Source: an uncultured Granulicatella sp.
Lineage (GTDB): Bacteria; Bacillota; Bacilli; Lactobacillales; Aerococcaceae
Direction: 5' to 3'
Length of the DNA: 30,907 nucleotides
Assembly: GCA_947254045.1 (NCBI GenBank)
Contig: CAMYBO010000003.1
Location: 1-30,907, forward strand
Positions 1 to 7,877 of the stretch are shown here, in pieces (position 1 is the stretch's first letter; the number at the start of each line of letters is the position of its first letter). The position numbers were made by a program, and so were the translations under genes. A model generated the notes under the pieces. That model saw only the letters and a program-made list of their open reading frames with translations, was not told where the DNA came from and searched no databases.

Positions 1-162
1 AATGAGGCACCCGTAAATAAAGATGTTCAATTATCAGTTGATGAATCCAATTCGATGACTTTTGGAGAGGTTGCTAAACGTGCAAAAACTGTTGATTTTA
101 AACTAATAAATGATAATTTAAAAATATGGATTGATCAATGGAATAAAATACTTAACCAATAA
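1..162 (+). CDS. C-terminal fragment of a probable extracellular solute-binding protein
   Basis: The reading frame is open from base 1 to a TAA at 160-162 and gives the last 53 residues of a protein whose start lies outside the window. The tail is polar with two late tryptophans (WIDQWNKILNQ at the end). That resembles the C-terminus of periplasmic-type solute-binding proteins of polyamine or sugar ABC transporters, where a W-x3-W helix often closes the protein. No lipobox or ligand site is visible because the front is missing, so the family call is tentative. A long perfect hairpin follows 45 bases after the stop. Confidence 0.45.
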   Translation, partial: NEAPVNKDVQLSVDESNSMTFGEVAKRAKTVDFKLINDNLKIWIDQWNKILNQ

Positions 163-207
163 TTTGATTAAAGTGATTGATGATCACATTTGTTTAAAAG
201 GTAAAAA

Positions 208-244
208 AGTAAAGCCGTCCTATAGTTGTTAGGACGGCTTTACT
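208..244. terminator. Perfect 14-bp hairpin after the first gene, possible terminator
   Basis: AGTAAAGCCGTCCT (208-221) pairs perfectly with AGGACGGCTTTACT (231-244) around a 9-base loop. On the plus strand only TTT lies inside the stem and no T-run follows. On the minus strand the stem is followed by six T (complement of 203-208), so it terminates better in that direction, although no minus-strand gene lies to its right. It most likely ends the partial gene at 1-162. Confidence 0.55.
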
Positions 245-317
245 GGTGAGTAATTTATTCTTAGTTTTACTTATGAATTAGATTTCAATAAATGGGGTAG
301 AGTAGAGGAGTGAAAAT

Positions 318-1643
318 GTGAAAATTGGTTATAGAAATGCATGGATTCTTACGATGGACAATAGGATGACAGAGTATTCAAATGGGTATTTAATATTTGA
401 CAATGATATAATCCAAGAAATAGGTAGTATGACAAATTATATTGCGGATAAAGCTGATAAATGGATAGATGCTAAAGGTGGGATTCTTCTCCCTGGATTT
501 ATAAATGCTCATACTCATTGTGGTATGATTCCTTTTCGCTCTTTAGGAGAGGATTGTCCAGATCGGTTACGAAGGTTTTTATTTCCGCTAGAGAAAGAAG
601 TCGTTGATGAAACATTGATTGAGTTAAGTACTGCTTATGCTATAGCAGAGATGCAGTTAGCTGGAATTACAACAATGTGTGATATGTATTATTTTGAAAA
701 TGTAGTTGCTGATGTAGCAAAGAATATGAATATGCGAGCCTTTGTTGGGGAAACTATTATTAATCAGCCAACCCCTGATAGTACTAATACAAAAGAAAGT
801 ATGGCTTATACTGTAGATCTTATCGATAAGTGGCAACATGATAAATTAATTCATCCAATTATTGCTCCTCATGCCCCTAATACGAATACTGAACAATGTT
901 TACGGAATATTCTAGAATTATCTAAATTATATCAAGTTCCTATTACGTTACATGTGTCAGAAATGAGTTATGAGATGGAGTATTTTCGCGAAAAATATAA
1001 TCAAACTCCGATTGAATTTTTGGAATCAATAGGATTCTTTGAAGCGCCGGTAGTTCTTGCACATTGTATAATGCTGACAAAAAATGATATTAAAATTTTG
1101 GAGAAGTATCCGAATGTTAGCGTGGTGCATTGTATTGGTGCTAATACAAAGTCTGCTAAAGGAGTGGCACCTATTCGCAGCCTCCTTGAACATGGAGTGA
1201 CAGTTGCTCTTGGAACTGATGGACCTAGTAGTGGAAATACGTTGGATATTTTTACGCAGATGAGAATGATGGCAAATTTTCAAAAAACATATTTAAAGGA
1301 TAGAGCTGCTTTTCCGGCAAAAGAGATTGTACGTTTGGCTACATTTGGTGGTGCTCGTGCATTAGGATTGGAACATGAAGTTGGTTCGCTAAAGGTCGGA
1401 AAGAAAGCAGACTTAACATTAGTTGAAACTCAGTCTGTTAATATGTTTCCAATTTATGATGCTTATGCAGCACTTGTTTATTCCGCAAATGCAACAAATG
1501 TGAGAGATGTGTGGGTGAATGGTGTGTCGGTTGTGAGGGATAAAAAACTAACAAAATTTTCAGTAGAAGAACTGCAATCAGAGTTGAAAAAACATATGAA
1601 ATTTTTTCAATTACGTGCGACTGAGTTAGAACAATCGCTATAG
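318..1643 (+). CDS. Amidohydrolase of the MTA/SAH deaminase (MtaD-like) family
   Basis: This 441-residue protein starts at GTG with GAGGAG seven bases upstream; an overlapping ATG at 316 is out of frame. It shows the metal-dependent amidohydrolase order: HTHCG (residues 66-70, metal-binding HxH), PHAPNTN near 184-190, a histidine in LHVSEM near 213, a histidine in LAHC near 250 and the late aspartate in GTDGPSSGN. The PHAP motif and GTDG-SSGN segment are typical of 5-methylthioadenosine/S-adenosylhomocysteine deaminases and the related chlorohydrolases (TrzN/AtzA). These deaminate an adenine or triazine-like ring in the cytoplasm. The exact substrate cannot be read from sequence; guanine or other purine-like compounds are possible. 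The gene stands alone with terminator-like hairpins on both sides. Confidence 0.8.
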   Translation: MKIGYRNAWILTMDNRMTEYSNGYLIFDNDIIQEIGSMTNYIADKADKWIDAKGGILLPGFINAHTHCGMIPFRSLGEDCPDRLRRFLFPLEKEVVDETLIELSTAYAIAEMQLAGITTMCDMYYFENVVADVAKNMNMRAFVGETIINQPTPDSTNTKESMAYTVDLIDKWQHDKLIHPIIAPHAPNTNTEQCLRNILELSKLYQVPITLHVSEMSYEMEYFREKYNQTPIEFLESIGFFEAPVVLAHCIMLTKNDIKILEKYPNVSVVHCIGANTKSAKGVAPIRSLLEHGVTVALGTDGPSSGNTLDIFTQMRMMANFQKTYLKDRAAFPAKEIVRLATFGGARALGLEHEVGSLKVGKKADLTLVETQSVNMFPIYDAYAALVYSANATNVRDVWVNGVSVVRDKKLTKFSVEELQSELKKHMKFFQLRATELEQSL

Positions 1644-1711
1644 TTAGGCGGGGGTTTTACATTTTGTTTCAAATAATACTAATTTCAGTTATTTAGTAAT
1701 ATAAAGTAAAA

Positions 1712-1733
1712 AGGCTGGGATTCACCCCAGCCT
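1712..1733. terminator. Bidirectional terminator between convergent genes
   Basis: AGGCTGGG (1712-1719) pairs with CCCAGCCT (1726-1733) across a 6-base loop. The plus side continues CTTTG and the minus side continues TTTTTAC (complement of 1705-1711). It sits between the convergent amidohydrolase and aminotransferase genes, and its minus-strand T-run suits the aminotransferase best. Confidence 0.75.
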
Positions 1734-1740
1734 CTTTGTA

Positions 1741-2898
1741 TTATGCTAAATATCTTTCTAAACGAGCGACTACTTCTTGTAAATTTTCCATTGAAGCAGC
1801 GTAACTGAAACGAACATAACCTTCTCCACCAGGTCCGAATGAAACTCCAGGGATTAATGCTACTTTAGCATTTTTTGCAAGGTCACGAACGAATGCCCAT
1901 GAATCTGTTCCGCATTTTGCAGGGATTTTAGCAAATAGATAGAAAGCTCCATCAGGACTTGCTACTTCGAAGTCTAAGCGACGTAATTCTTTTGCTAGAT
2001 AGTCACGACGTTGTTGGTATTCTGCTTTCATAATATCGCAGTCGCCTTGTCCGTGTAACATCGCAGCTAATGCACCGTATTGGCTTGAGCTACTTGGAGA
2101 AGTAACCATGTATTGGTGAGTTTTAACAACTTCATTAATAAATGGAACAGGTCCAAGGATGTAACCAATTCTCCATCCAGTCATGGCATGAGATTTAGAT
2201 AAACCTGTAATCACGATTGTTTGATCTGGTAAGAATGAAGCTAATGAAGTGTGAGTTCCGCTATAAGTTAATTCTGCGTAAACTTCATCACATAATGCCC
2301 ATAATCCATATTCTTTTAAGACAACGCTTAAAGCTTCTAGTTGTTCTTTAGAATAAGTTACCCCTGTTGGGTTACTTGGATATACTAATACAACTGCTTT
2401 AAAAGTTTTTTCTGGATGAGCTTCGATAGTAGCACGTAATTTTTCTGGAGTTAAAATAAATCCGTCTTCACTAGTATCGACTGTAATAAAGTTCCCTTGG
2501 TTGACCATTGTAATAGGCATATATAATGGGAATACTGGAGTAGGAACAATAACTGTATCTCCAGGGTTTAAAATAGCTTGGAAGCTAGCGTTAATGGCTT
2601 CAGTAGCTCCGATAGTAGTAATTACTTGTTCAGGTGTATAGTTTAAATTGAATTTTTTATTGTAGTATGCTGCAGTTGCTTTACGCAATTCAGGAATCCC
2701 TGCATTTGGAGTATAGTGGGAATGATTATCACGAATTGCTTGAATAGCAGCCTCTTTAATATGTTCTGGTGTGTTGAAATTTGGTTCACCTAGTGTTAAT
2801 TTGATGATTCCAGGAATTTGAGAAACTTCTGCATCAAATTGACGAATATCTGAAACGGCAATTTTTTCAACGACTTGATTGAATGGATGTTCTAACAT
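1741..2898 (-). CDS. PLP-dependent class I/II aminotransferase (AraT/PatA type)
   Basis: The product is a 385-residue fold-type I aminotransferase, near the usual family length. It carries the SNPTG motif (substrate carboxylate and cofactor contact), a CDEVYAEL segment with the PLP-binding Asp, and GLSKSHAMTGWRIGY with the Schiff-base lysine. The SKSHAMTGWR signature is shared with lactic-acid-bacterial aromatic aminotransferase AraT and with PatA-like enzymes, so aromatic amino acids or N-acetyl-diaminopimelate-type substrates are plausible; aspartate is another possibility. The ATG at 2898 is chosen because GGGGG lies seven bases upstream and a good promoter ends about 30 bases before it. 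The frame stays open to 3000, but that extension would contain the promoter. The gene is divergent from mnmE and ends at a bidirectional terminator. Confidence 0.85.
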   Translation of the reverse strand: MLEHPFNQVVEKIAVSDIRQFDAEVSQIPGIIKLTLGEPNFNTPEHIKEAAIQAIRDNHSHYTPNAGIPELRKATAAYYNKKFNLNYTPEQVITTIGATEAINASFQAILNPGDTVIVPTPVFPLYMPITMVNQGNFITVDTSEDGFILTPEKLRATIEAHPEKTFKAVVLVYPSNPTGVTYSKEQLEALSVVLKEYGLWALCDEVYAELTYSGTHTSLASFLPDQTIVITGLSKSHAMTGWRIGYILGPVPFINEVVKTHQYMVTSPSSSSQYGALAAMLHGQGDCDIMKAEYQQRRDYLAKELRRLDFEVASPDGAFYLFAKIPAKCGTDSWAFVRDLAKNAKVALIPGVSFGPGGEGYVRFSYAASMENLQEVVARLERYLA

Positions 2899-2927
2899 TA
2901 ATTTACCCCCTAGTAATAGATAGGTAA

Positions 2928-2956
2928 ATTGTACCTTTTTTATCAAATATTGGCAA
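2928..2956 (-). promoter_or_regulatory. Promoter of the aminotransferase gene
   Basis: Read on the minus strand, TTGCCA (2956-2951), a 17-base spacer and TACAAT (2933-2928) form a good sigma-A promoter. The predicted transcript starts near 2921, leaving a leader of about 23 bases before the ATG at 2898. Confidence 0.75.
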
Positions 2957-3017
2957 TATGGAAGTGAAAAAAGTCTTCTAACCATTCCTCCTACTAGCAC
3001 AAGTTCAAAAAGTATTG

Positions 3018-3023
3018 TATAAT
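3018..3023 (+). promoter_or_regulatory. Probable -10 element of the mnmE operon
   Basis: A consensus TATAAT sits in the divergent region. No convincing -35 is found 16-18 bases upstream, so only the -10 is supported. Transcription would begin near 3030, just before the leader hairpin. Confidence 0.5.
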
Positions 3024-3048
3024 ATCACTGAAATATAGGTAAGCAGTC

Positions 3049-3099
3049 AAAGTGCGAGCCACCTTTTTGTTAATAAGGGGTGGAGTGTGCACTTTTTTT
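3049..3099 (+). terminator. Intrinsic terminator-like hairpin in the mnmE leader (possible attenuator)
   Basis: AAAGTGC (3049-3055) pairs with GCACTTT (3089-3095), and inside it CCACC (3059-3063) pairs with GGTGG (3079-3083). A run of seven T (3093-3099) overlaps the outer stem. The only upstream gene is divergent, so no transcript needs ending here except the mnmE transcript itself. That suggests conditional read-through rather than an ordinary gene-end terminator. No known riboswitch or T-box motif is visible in the roughly 20 bases before the stem. Confidence 0.6.
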
Positions 3100-3128
3100 G
3101 TGCAATGAAGCCAAGAAAGGATATCAGT

Positions 3129-4517
3129 ATGCAAACAGAATTTGATACGATTGCTGCGATTTCGACAGCACCTGGTGAAGGGGCTATCGGGATTGTCAGA
3201 ATTAGTGGAGATTTGGCGATTTCAATCGCAAGTTCGATTTATCAATGTGGTACTAAAAAATTAGAAGAACAAAAGACACATACGATTCATTATGGTCATA
3301 TTGTCGACCCTAAATCTGGGGAAATCTATGATGAAGTCATGGTAAGTGTCTTAAGAGCTCCAAAAACATTTACACGAGAAGATATTGTGGAAATTAATTG
3401 TCATGGAGGGATTGTGGCGATTAATCGTGTGTTGCAATTAGTGTTGCGCATGGGAGCAAGATTAGCGGAGCCTGGGGAATTTACGAAACGTGCCTTTTTA
3501 AATGGGCGTATTGATTTATCTCAAGCAGAAGCAGTGATGGATTTAATTCGAGCAAAAACGGATAAATCAATGCAATTAGCGATGCGTCAATTAGATGGTC
3601 AATTATCGCATTTAATTCAAAATTTACGTCAAGAAATTTTAAATACATTAGCACAAGTAGAAGTAAATATTGACTATCCAGAATACGATGATGTAGAAGA
3701 AATGACTTTGCAATTATTACGAGAAAAGACTCAACAAGTGTTGCAAGGGATTCGTGCTTTATTAAATACAGCTAGCCAAGGGAAGATTTTACGAGACGGG
3801 TTAAAAACAGCCATCGTAGGTCGCCCGAATGTTGGGAAATCTAGTTTATTAAATGTATTATTAAGAGAAGAGAAAGCCATTGTAACGGATATTGCTGGAA
3901 CAACAAGAGATACAATCGAAGAATATGTCAATGTCCGTGGAGTGCCTTTACAATTAATTGATACAGCAGGAATTCGTGAAACGGATGATGTCGTAGAAAA
4001 AATCGGGGTAGAACGTAGTCGTAAAGCGTTAAAAGAAGCGGATTTTGTATTGTTGTTATTGAACCAAAGTGAAACATTACAAGAGGAAGACATTCGTTTA
4101 TTAGAAACGACAAAAGGAATGAAGCGAATTATTTTATTTAATAAAATAGATTTGCCTTCAAAACTTTCAACAGAGGATATCGCTCTTTATGCTAAGGAAG
4201 AAGAAATTGTCACAATGTCTATGTTGAATAAAGAAGGAATCGATCAATTAGAAGAAAAAATTGCGGGATATTTCTTTCAAGGACAAATGAATGAACGAGA
4301 TGCAACTTACTTATCAAATACTCGTCATATTGCCTTATTAGAAAAAGCAGAACAGGCATTAGTCGAAGTGCAAAATGGGATTGAAATGGAAATGCCGGTC
4401 GATTTAATTCAAATTGATTTTACAAGAGCATGGGATTTATTAGGAGAAATCACTGGAGACAGTATTCAAGATGAGCTTCTAACCCAATTATTTAGCCAAT
4501 TCTGTTTAGGAAAATAA
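3129..4517 (+). CDS. mnmE: tRNA modification GTPase MnmE (TrmE)
   Basis: MnmE works with MnmG to place the carboxymethylaminomethyl group on U34 of certain tRNAs. The 462-residue product has the N-terminal formyl-THF-binding domain (from FDTIAAIST), a helical domain interrupted by a Ras-like G domain, and the C-terminal FCLGK motif with its essential cysteine. The G domain shows GRPNVGKS (residues 231-238), DTAG (about 278-281) and NKID. The ATG at 3129 has AAGAAAGG upstream and gives the family's standard N-terminus. A GTG at 3087 in the same frame would start inside the leader hairpin and is rejected. It is the first gene of an operon with a Nudix gene, mnmG and rsmG. Confidence 0.95.
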   Translation: MQTEFDTIAAISTAPGEGAIGIVRISGDLAISIASSIYQCGTKKLEEQKTHTIHYGHIVDPKSGEIYDEVMVSVLRAPKTFTREDIVEINCHGGIVAINRVLQLVLRMGARLAEPGEFTKRAFLNGRIDLSQAEAVMDLIRAKTDKSMQLAMRQLDGQLSHLIQNLRQEILNTLAQVEVNIDYPEYDDVEEMTLQLLREKTQQVLQGIRALLNTASQGKILRDGLKTAIVGRPNVGKSSLLNVLLREEKAIVTDIAGTTRDTIEEYVNVRGVPLQLIDTAGIRETDDVVEKIGVERSRKALKEADFVLLLLNQSETLQEEDIRLLETTKGMKRIILFNKIDLPSKLSTEDIALYAKEEEIVTMSMLNKEGIDQLEEKIAGYFFQGQMNERDATYLSNTRHIALLEKAEQALVEVQNGIEMEMPVDLIQIDFTRAWDLLGEITGDSIQDELLTQLFSQFCLGK

Positions 4518-4550
4518 GAGAAAGCCACTATTGGAGAAAGGGAGTTTCGA

Positions 4551-5030
4551 ATGACAAAGTTAGCAACGATTTGCTATATCGATAATGGAAAAGAATTGTT
4601 ATTACTAAAGCGCAATAAGAAGCCAAACGATGTACATGAAGGTAAATACATTGGAGTAGGTGGTAAATTTGAAGCGGGTGAATCTCCAGAAGAATGTGCC
4701 ATTCGTGAAATTTTTGAAGAAACAGGTTTGAAAGTTCATCAAATGGCGTTAAAAGGGATTATTACTTTTCCTGAATTTACTCCCGAACATGATTGGTACA
4801 CGTATGTGTTTCGAGTGACGGATTTTTCCGGGGAATTAATCGACTCTCCTGAAGGTACTTTAGAGTGGGTTCCTTATGATCAAGTATTGACGAAGCCAAC
4901 TTGGCAAGGCGATTTAATTTTTATGAGTTGGCTATTAGAGAATCGTCCATTTTTCTCAGCTAAATTTATATATGAAAATGGTGAATACATTCGCCATCAA
5001 GTGGAATTTTATACAACGAATGAACAATAG
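4551..5030 (+). CDS. Nudix hydrolase, MutT/MutX-like (8-oxo-dGTP diphosphatase type)
   Basis: This 159-residue protein contains a full Nudix box, from GKFEAGESPEECAIRE to EETGL, with the G-x5-E-x7-REUxEExGU pattern complete. It starts KLATICYID and has GVGGK just before the box, as in MutT/MutX proteins of streptococci and enterococci that cleanse oxidised dGTP. Substrate specificity is inferred from this resemblance only. AAGGGAG lies seven bases before the ATG. It sits 33 bases after mnmE and 15 bases before mnmG, so it is co-transcribed with the tRNA-modification genes, an uncommon insertion between them. Confidence 0.85.
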   Translation: MTKLATICYIDNGKELLLLKRNKKPNDVHEGKYIGVGGKFEAGESPEECAIREIFEETGLKVHQMALKGIITFPEFTPEHDWYTYVFRVTDFSGELIDSPEGTLEWVPYDQVLTKPTWQGDLIFMSWLLENRPFFSAKFIYENGEYIRHQVEFYTTNEQ

Positions 5031-5045
5031 AAAGTAGGAGGAAGT

Positions 5046-6944
5046 ATGGTAACAACTTATGAAGCTGGTAACTATGATGTTATCGTAGTCGGTGCGGGTC
5101 ACGCTGGAAGTGAAGCTGCACTAGCAAGTGCTCGTATGGGTGCTAAAACATTATTATTAACAATGAATTTGGAAATGGTGGCATTTATGCCTTGTAATCC
5201 GTCTGTTGGAGGCCCTGCAAAAGGAGTCGTTGTGCGTGAAATTGATGCGTTAGGCGGAGAAATGGGTAGAAATATCGATAAAACCTATATTCAAATGCGT
5301 ATGTTAAATACAGGGAAAGGCCCTGCAGTACGTGCGTTACGTGCGCAAGCAGATAAACATTTATATGCGCAAGAAATGAAAAAAACAATTGAACAACAAG
5401 AAAATCTTGATTTAAAACAAGGAATTGCGGAACGTTTAATTGTAGAAGACGGTGTTTGTAAAGGGATTGTATCTCATACAGGTGCAATTTACCGTTCAAA
5501 AGCAGTTGTTTTAACAGCTGGAACATCTTCTCGTGGGCAAATTATTATTGGAGAATTGAAATATTCTTCTGGAGCTAATAATTCTCAACCGTCGATTAAA
5601 TTATCAGAAAACTTATTAGAATTAGGATTTGAATTAGCTCGTTTTAAAACAGGGACTCCTCCAAGAATTAAGAGTTCTTCGATTGATTATAGCAAGACAG
5701 AAATCCAACCAGGAGATGAAACGCCAAATTTATTTAGTTTTACTTCTAAAGATGAAGACTACCGCTATAATCAAATTCCATGTTGGTTGACGTATACAAA
5801 TGAAGGGACTCATGAAAAAATTCGTGAAAACTTACATCGTGCACCAATGTTTACAGGAATTGTAGAAGGTGTAGGAGCTCGTTATTGCCCATCTATTGAA
5901 GATAAAATCGTTCGTTTCAGCGACAAACCTCGTCACCAAATTTTCTTAGAACCAGAAGGGGAAAATACGGAAGAAGTGTATATTCAAGGATTATCAACTT
6001 CTCTACCAGAAGATGTTCAAATTCAAATGATTCATACAGTAGAAGGTTTGGAAAAAGCTGAAATGATGAGAACTGGTTATGCCATTGAGTATGATGTAGT
6101 GATTCCTCACCAATTAAAAAATACATTTGAAACAAAAATTGTGGAGAATTTATTTACAGCTGGACAAATGAATGGAACAAGTGGATATGAAGAAGCTGCC
6201 GGTCAAGGACTTTATGCCGGGATTAATGCTGTTCGTAAAATCCGTGGTGAAGAACCATTTATTTTAGGTCGTAGTGATGCGTATATTGGAGTATTAGTAG
6301 ATGATTTAGTTACAAAAGGAACGACAGAACCGTATCGTCTATTAACTTCTCGTGCAGAATATCGTTTATTATTACGTCATGATAATGCAGATTTACGTTT
6401 AACAGAAAAAGGTCGTGAACTAGGATTAATTTCAGATGAACGTTATGTAGCATTCCAAGAAAAACAAGCAACCATTCAAGCAGAAATTAAACGTATCCAA
6501 TCAATCCGTTTGAAACCAACTGAACAATTGCAATCATTCTTAGCTGAAAAAGAATCTGCAGAATTAAAAGACGGTATTTTATTAAGTGATTTATTAAAAC
6601 GTCCAGAGTTATCTTATGATGATTTAATTGGCTTTGCAGAAGAAGAGGTAGCTGTTTCTCGTGAAGTAAAAGAACAAGTAGAAATTTCTGTGAAGTATGA
6701 AGGTTATATTGCCAAAGCGATTGAAAAAGTAGAAAAATTAAAACGAATGGAAGCAAAACGTATTCCATCGAATATTGATTATGATGCTATTAATGGACTT
6801 GCGACAGAAGCTCGTCAACGTTTGAAATTAATTCAACCAGAAACGATTGCGCAAGCAAGCCGTATTAGTGGGGTAAACCCTGCCGATGTATCGATTTTAA
6901 TGGTGTATATCGAACAAGGAAAAATTGCGAAAGTTCAAGAATAG
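5046..6944 (+). CDS. mnmG: tRNA uridine-5-carboxymethylaminomethyl modification enzyme MnmG (GidA)
   Basis: MnmG is the FAD- and NADH-dependent partner of MnmE in wobble-uridine modification. The 632-residue length is typical. The Rossmann FAD motif VGAGHAGSEAA is near residue 15, followed by the signature PCNPSVGGPAKG, and the GTPPR and GYEEAAGQGLYAG motifs are present. The helical tRNA/MnmE-binding tail ends in SGVNPADVSILMVYIEQ. AGGAGG precedes the ATG. It lies 15 bases after the Nudix gene and 9 bases before rsmG, clearly one operon. Confidence 0.97.
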   Translation: MVTTYEAGNYDVIVVGAGHAGSEAALASARMGAKTLLLTMNLEMVAFMPCNPSVGGPAKGVVVREIDALGGEMGRNIDKTYIQMRMLNTGKGPAVRALRAQADKHLYAQEMKKTIEQQENLDLKQGIAERLIVEDGVCKGIVSHTGAIYRSKAVVLTAGTSSRGQIIIGELKYSSGANNSQPSIKLSENLLELGFELARFKTGTPPRIKSSSIDYSKTEIQPGDETPNLFSFTSKDEDYRYNQIPCWLTYTNEGTHEKIRENLHRAPMFTGIVEGVGARYCPSIEDKIVRFSDKPRHQIFLEPEGENTEEVYIQGLSTSLPEDVQIQMIHTVEGLEKAEMMRTGYAIEYDVVIPHQLKNTFETKIVENLFTAGQMNGTSGYEEAAGQGLYAGINAVRKIRGEEPFILGRSDAYIGVLVDDLVTKGTTEPYRLLTSRAEYRLLLRHDNADLRLTEKGRELGLISDERYVAFQEKQATIQAEIKRIQSIRLKPTEQLQSFLAEKESAELKDGILLSDLLKRPELSYDDLIGFAEEEVAVSREVKEQVEISVKYEGYIAKAIEKVEKLKRMEAKRIPSNIDYDAINGLATEARQRLKLIQPETIAQASRISGVNPADVSILMVYIEQGKIAKVQE

Positions 6945-6953
6945 GAGGATTGT

Positions 6954-7667
6954 ATGAAACCAGAAGAATTTTATCAAAGACTCCAAGAAGTTCATGGCAT
7001 TATTTTAACAGAGGTACAAAAAGAACAATTTCATCAATATTTTCAATTATTGGTGGAGTGGAATGAGAAGATGAATTTAACGGCAATTACCGATGAAGAA
7101 GGTGTCTATTTGAAACACTTCTATGATTCATTAGCGTTAGGATTTCATCATGAATTGTCGAATCAAACATTGTGTGATGTCGGAGCTGGAGCAGGATTTC
7201 CAAGTATTCCATTGAAAATTGTATTTCCAGATTTAAAAGTGACAATTGTGGATTCGCTCAATAAACGAATTACATTTTTAAATACTTTAGTAGAAACGTT
7301 AGGATTAATAGATGTGCAATGTTTCCATGATCGTGCAGAAACTTTTGGGCAAAATAAAAATTTCAGAGCATCTTATGATGTCGTAACAGCTAGAGCGGTA
7401 GCAAAATTAAGCGTACTAAGCGAATTTTGTATGCCATTAGTGAAAAAACAAGGATACTTTTTAGCATTGAAAGCTGCTCATACAGAAGTGGAGTTAGAAG
7501 AAGCAAAAAAATCGATTGCCATTTTAGGTGGAAAAGTGGAAGGCGATGTATCATTTGATTTACCATATGAAGGTGGAAATCGTCATGTCGTCACTATCTT
7601 AAAAACAAAAGAAACGCCAAATAAATATCCACGGAAACCAGGAATTCCGTTGAAAAAACCATTATAA
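6954..7667 (+). CDS. rsmG: 16S rRNA (guanine-527-N7)-methyltransferase RsmG (GidB)
   Basis: RsmG uses S-adenosylmethionine to methylate G527 of 16S rRNA. The 237-residue protein has the Rossmann SAM motif CDVGAGAGFPSIPLK near residues 70-83, the acidic ribose-binding segment IVDSLNKRI, and the family motif VTARAVAKL. The N-terminal helix with LLVEWNEKMNLTAI is characteristic. AGGAGG lies six bases before the ATG. It closes the mnmE operon, which ends at a long terminator just downstream. Confidence 0.97.
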   Translation: MKPEEFYQRLQEVHGIILTEVQKEQFHQYFQLLVEWNEKMNLTAITDEEGVYLKHFYDSLALGFHHELSNQTLCDVGAGAGFPSIPLKIVFPDLKVTIVDSLNKRITFLNTLVETLGLIDVQCFHDRAETFGQNKNFRASYDVVTARAVAKLSVLSEFCMPLVKKQGYFLALKAAHTEVELEEAKKSIAILGGKVEGDVSFDLPYEGGNRHVVTILKTKETPNKYPRKPGIPLKKPL

Positions 7668-7673
7668 AAGAAG

Positions 7674-7741
7674 AAAGACTTTTCTGTTGTAGCAGAGTTA
7701 TCGTTACGTTTAGCAACTATTACAAAGAAGAGTCTTTTTTT
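7674..7741 (+). terminator. Terminator of the mnmE operon
   Basis: AAAGACT (7674-7680) pairs with AGTCTTT (7731-7737), and pairing continues inward through TTTCT/AGAAG and TTGTA/TACAA. The distal arm runs into eight consecutive T (7734-7741). The apical part is a large loop of about 30 bases. Confidence 0.75.
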
Positions 7742-7804
7742 GTTACAAAAAATAAAAGAATATTAAGAATGTGAAAAAAATATCTTTCCTAACTAAAAGA
7801 GGAG

Positions 7805-7841
7805 TATAATAAGTATAGAGAGATTTTTGCAGAATCTCTTC
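7805..7841 (+). promoter_or_regulatory. -10 element and leader hairpin of the repeat-protein gene
   Basis: A consensus TATAAT (7805-7810) lacks a clear -35. Just after the expected transcription start, AGAGATT (7819-7825) pairs with AATCTCT (7833-7839) around a 7-base loop. A stem this close to the 5' end could protect the mRNA or bind a regulator, but its role is unknown. Confidence 0.5.
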
Positions 7842-7877
7842 GGAAAAAGTACCAATAACGAAGGGGAGAGATGAAAG

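Noticed and set aside
208..244. The perfect hairpin as a tRNA or riboswitch remnant.
   Set aside because: It is a single stem-loop with no further arms; a terminator is the simplest reading.
1026..1283. Minus-strand open frames inside the amidohydrolase and similar frames inside other large genes.
   Set aside because: They lack ribosome binding sites and family resemblance and lie opposite genes with clear motifs.
2899..3000. A 34-residue N-terminal extension of the aminotransferase, including AGGAGGA next to an ATG at 2985 on the minus strand.
   Set aside because: The best promoter (2956-2928) lies inside the extension, the ribosome binding site is only one base from that ATG, and the shorter form from 2898 matches the family N-terminus and has its own good site.
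3087..3128. Upstream GTG start for mnmE adding 14 residues.
   Set aside because: It would begin inside the terminator stem and encode an atypical N-terminus; ATG 3129 has a proper site and gives the standard length.
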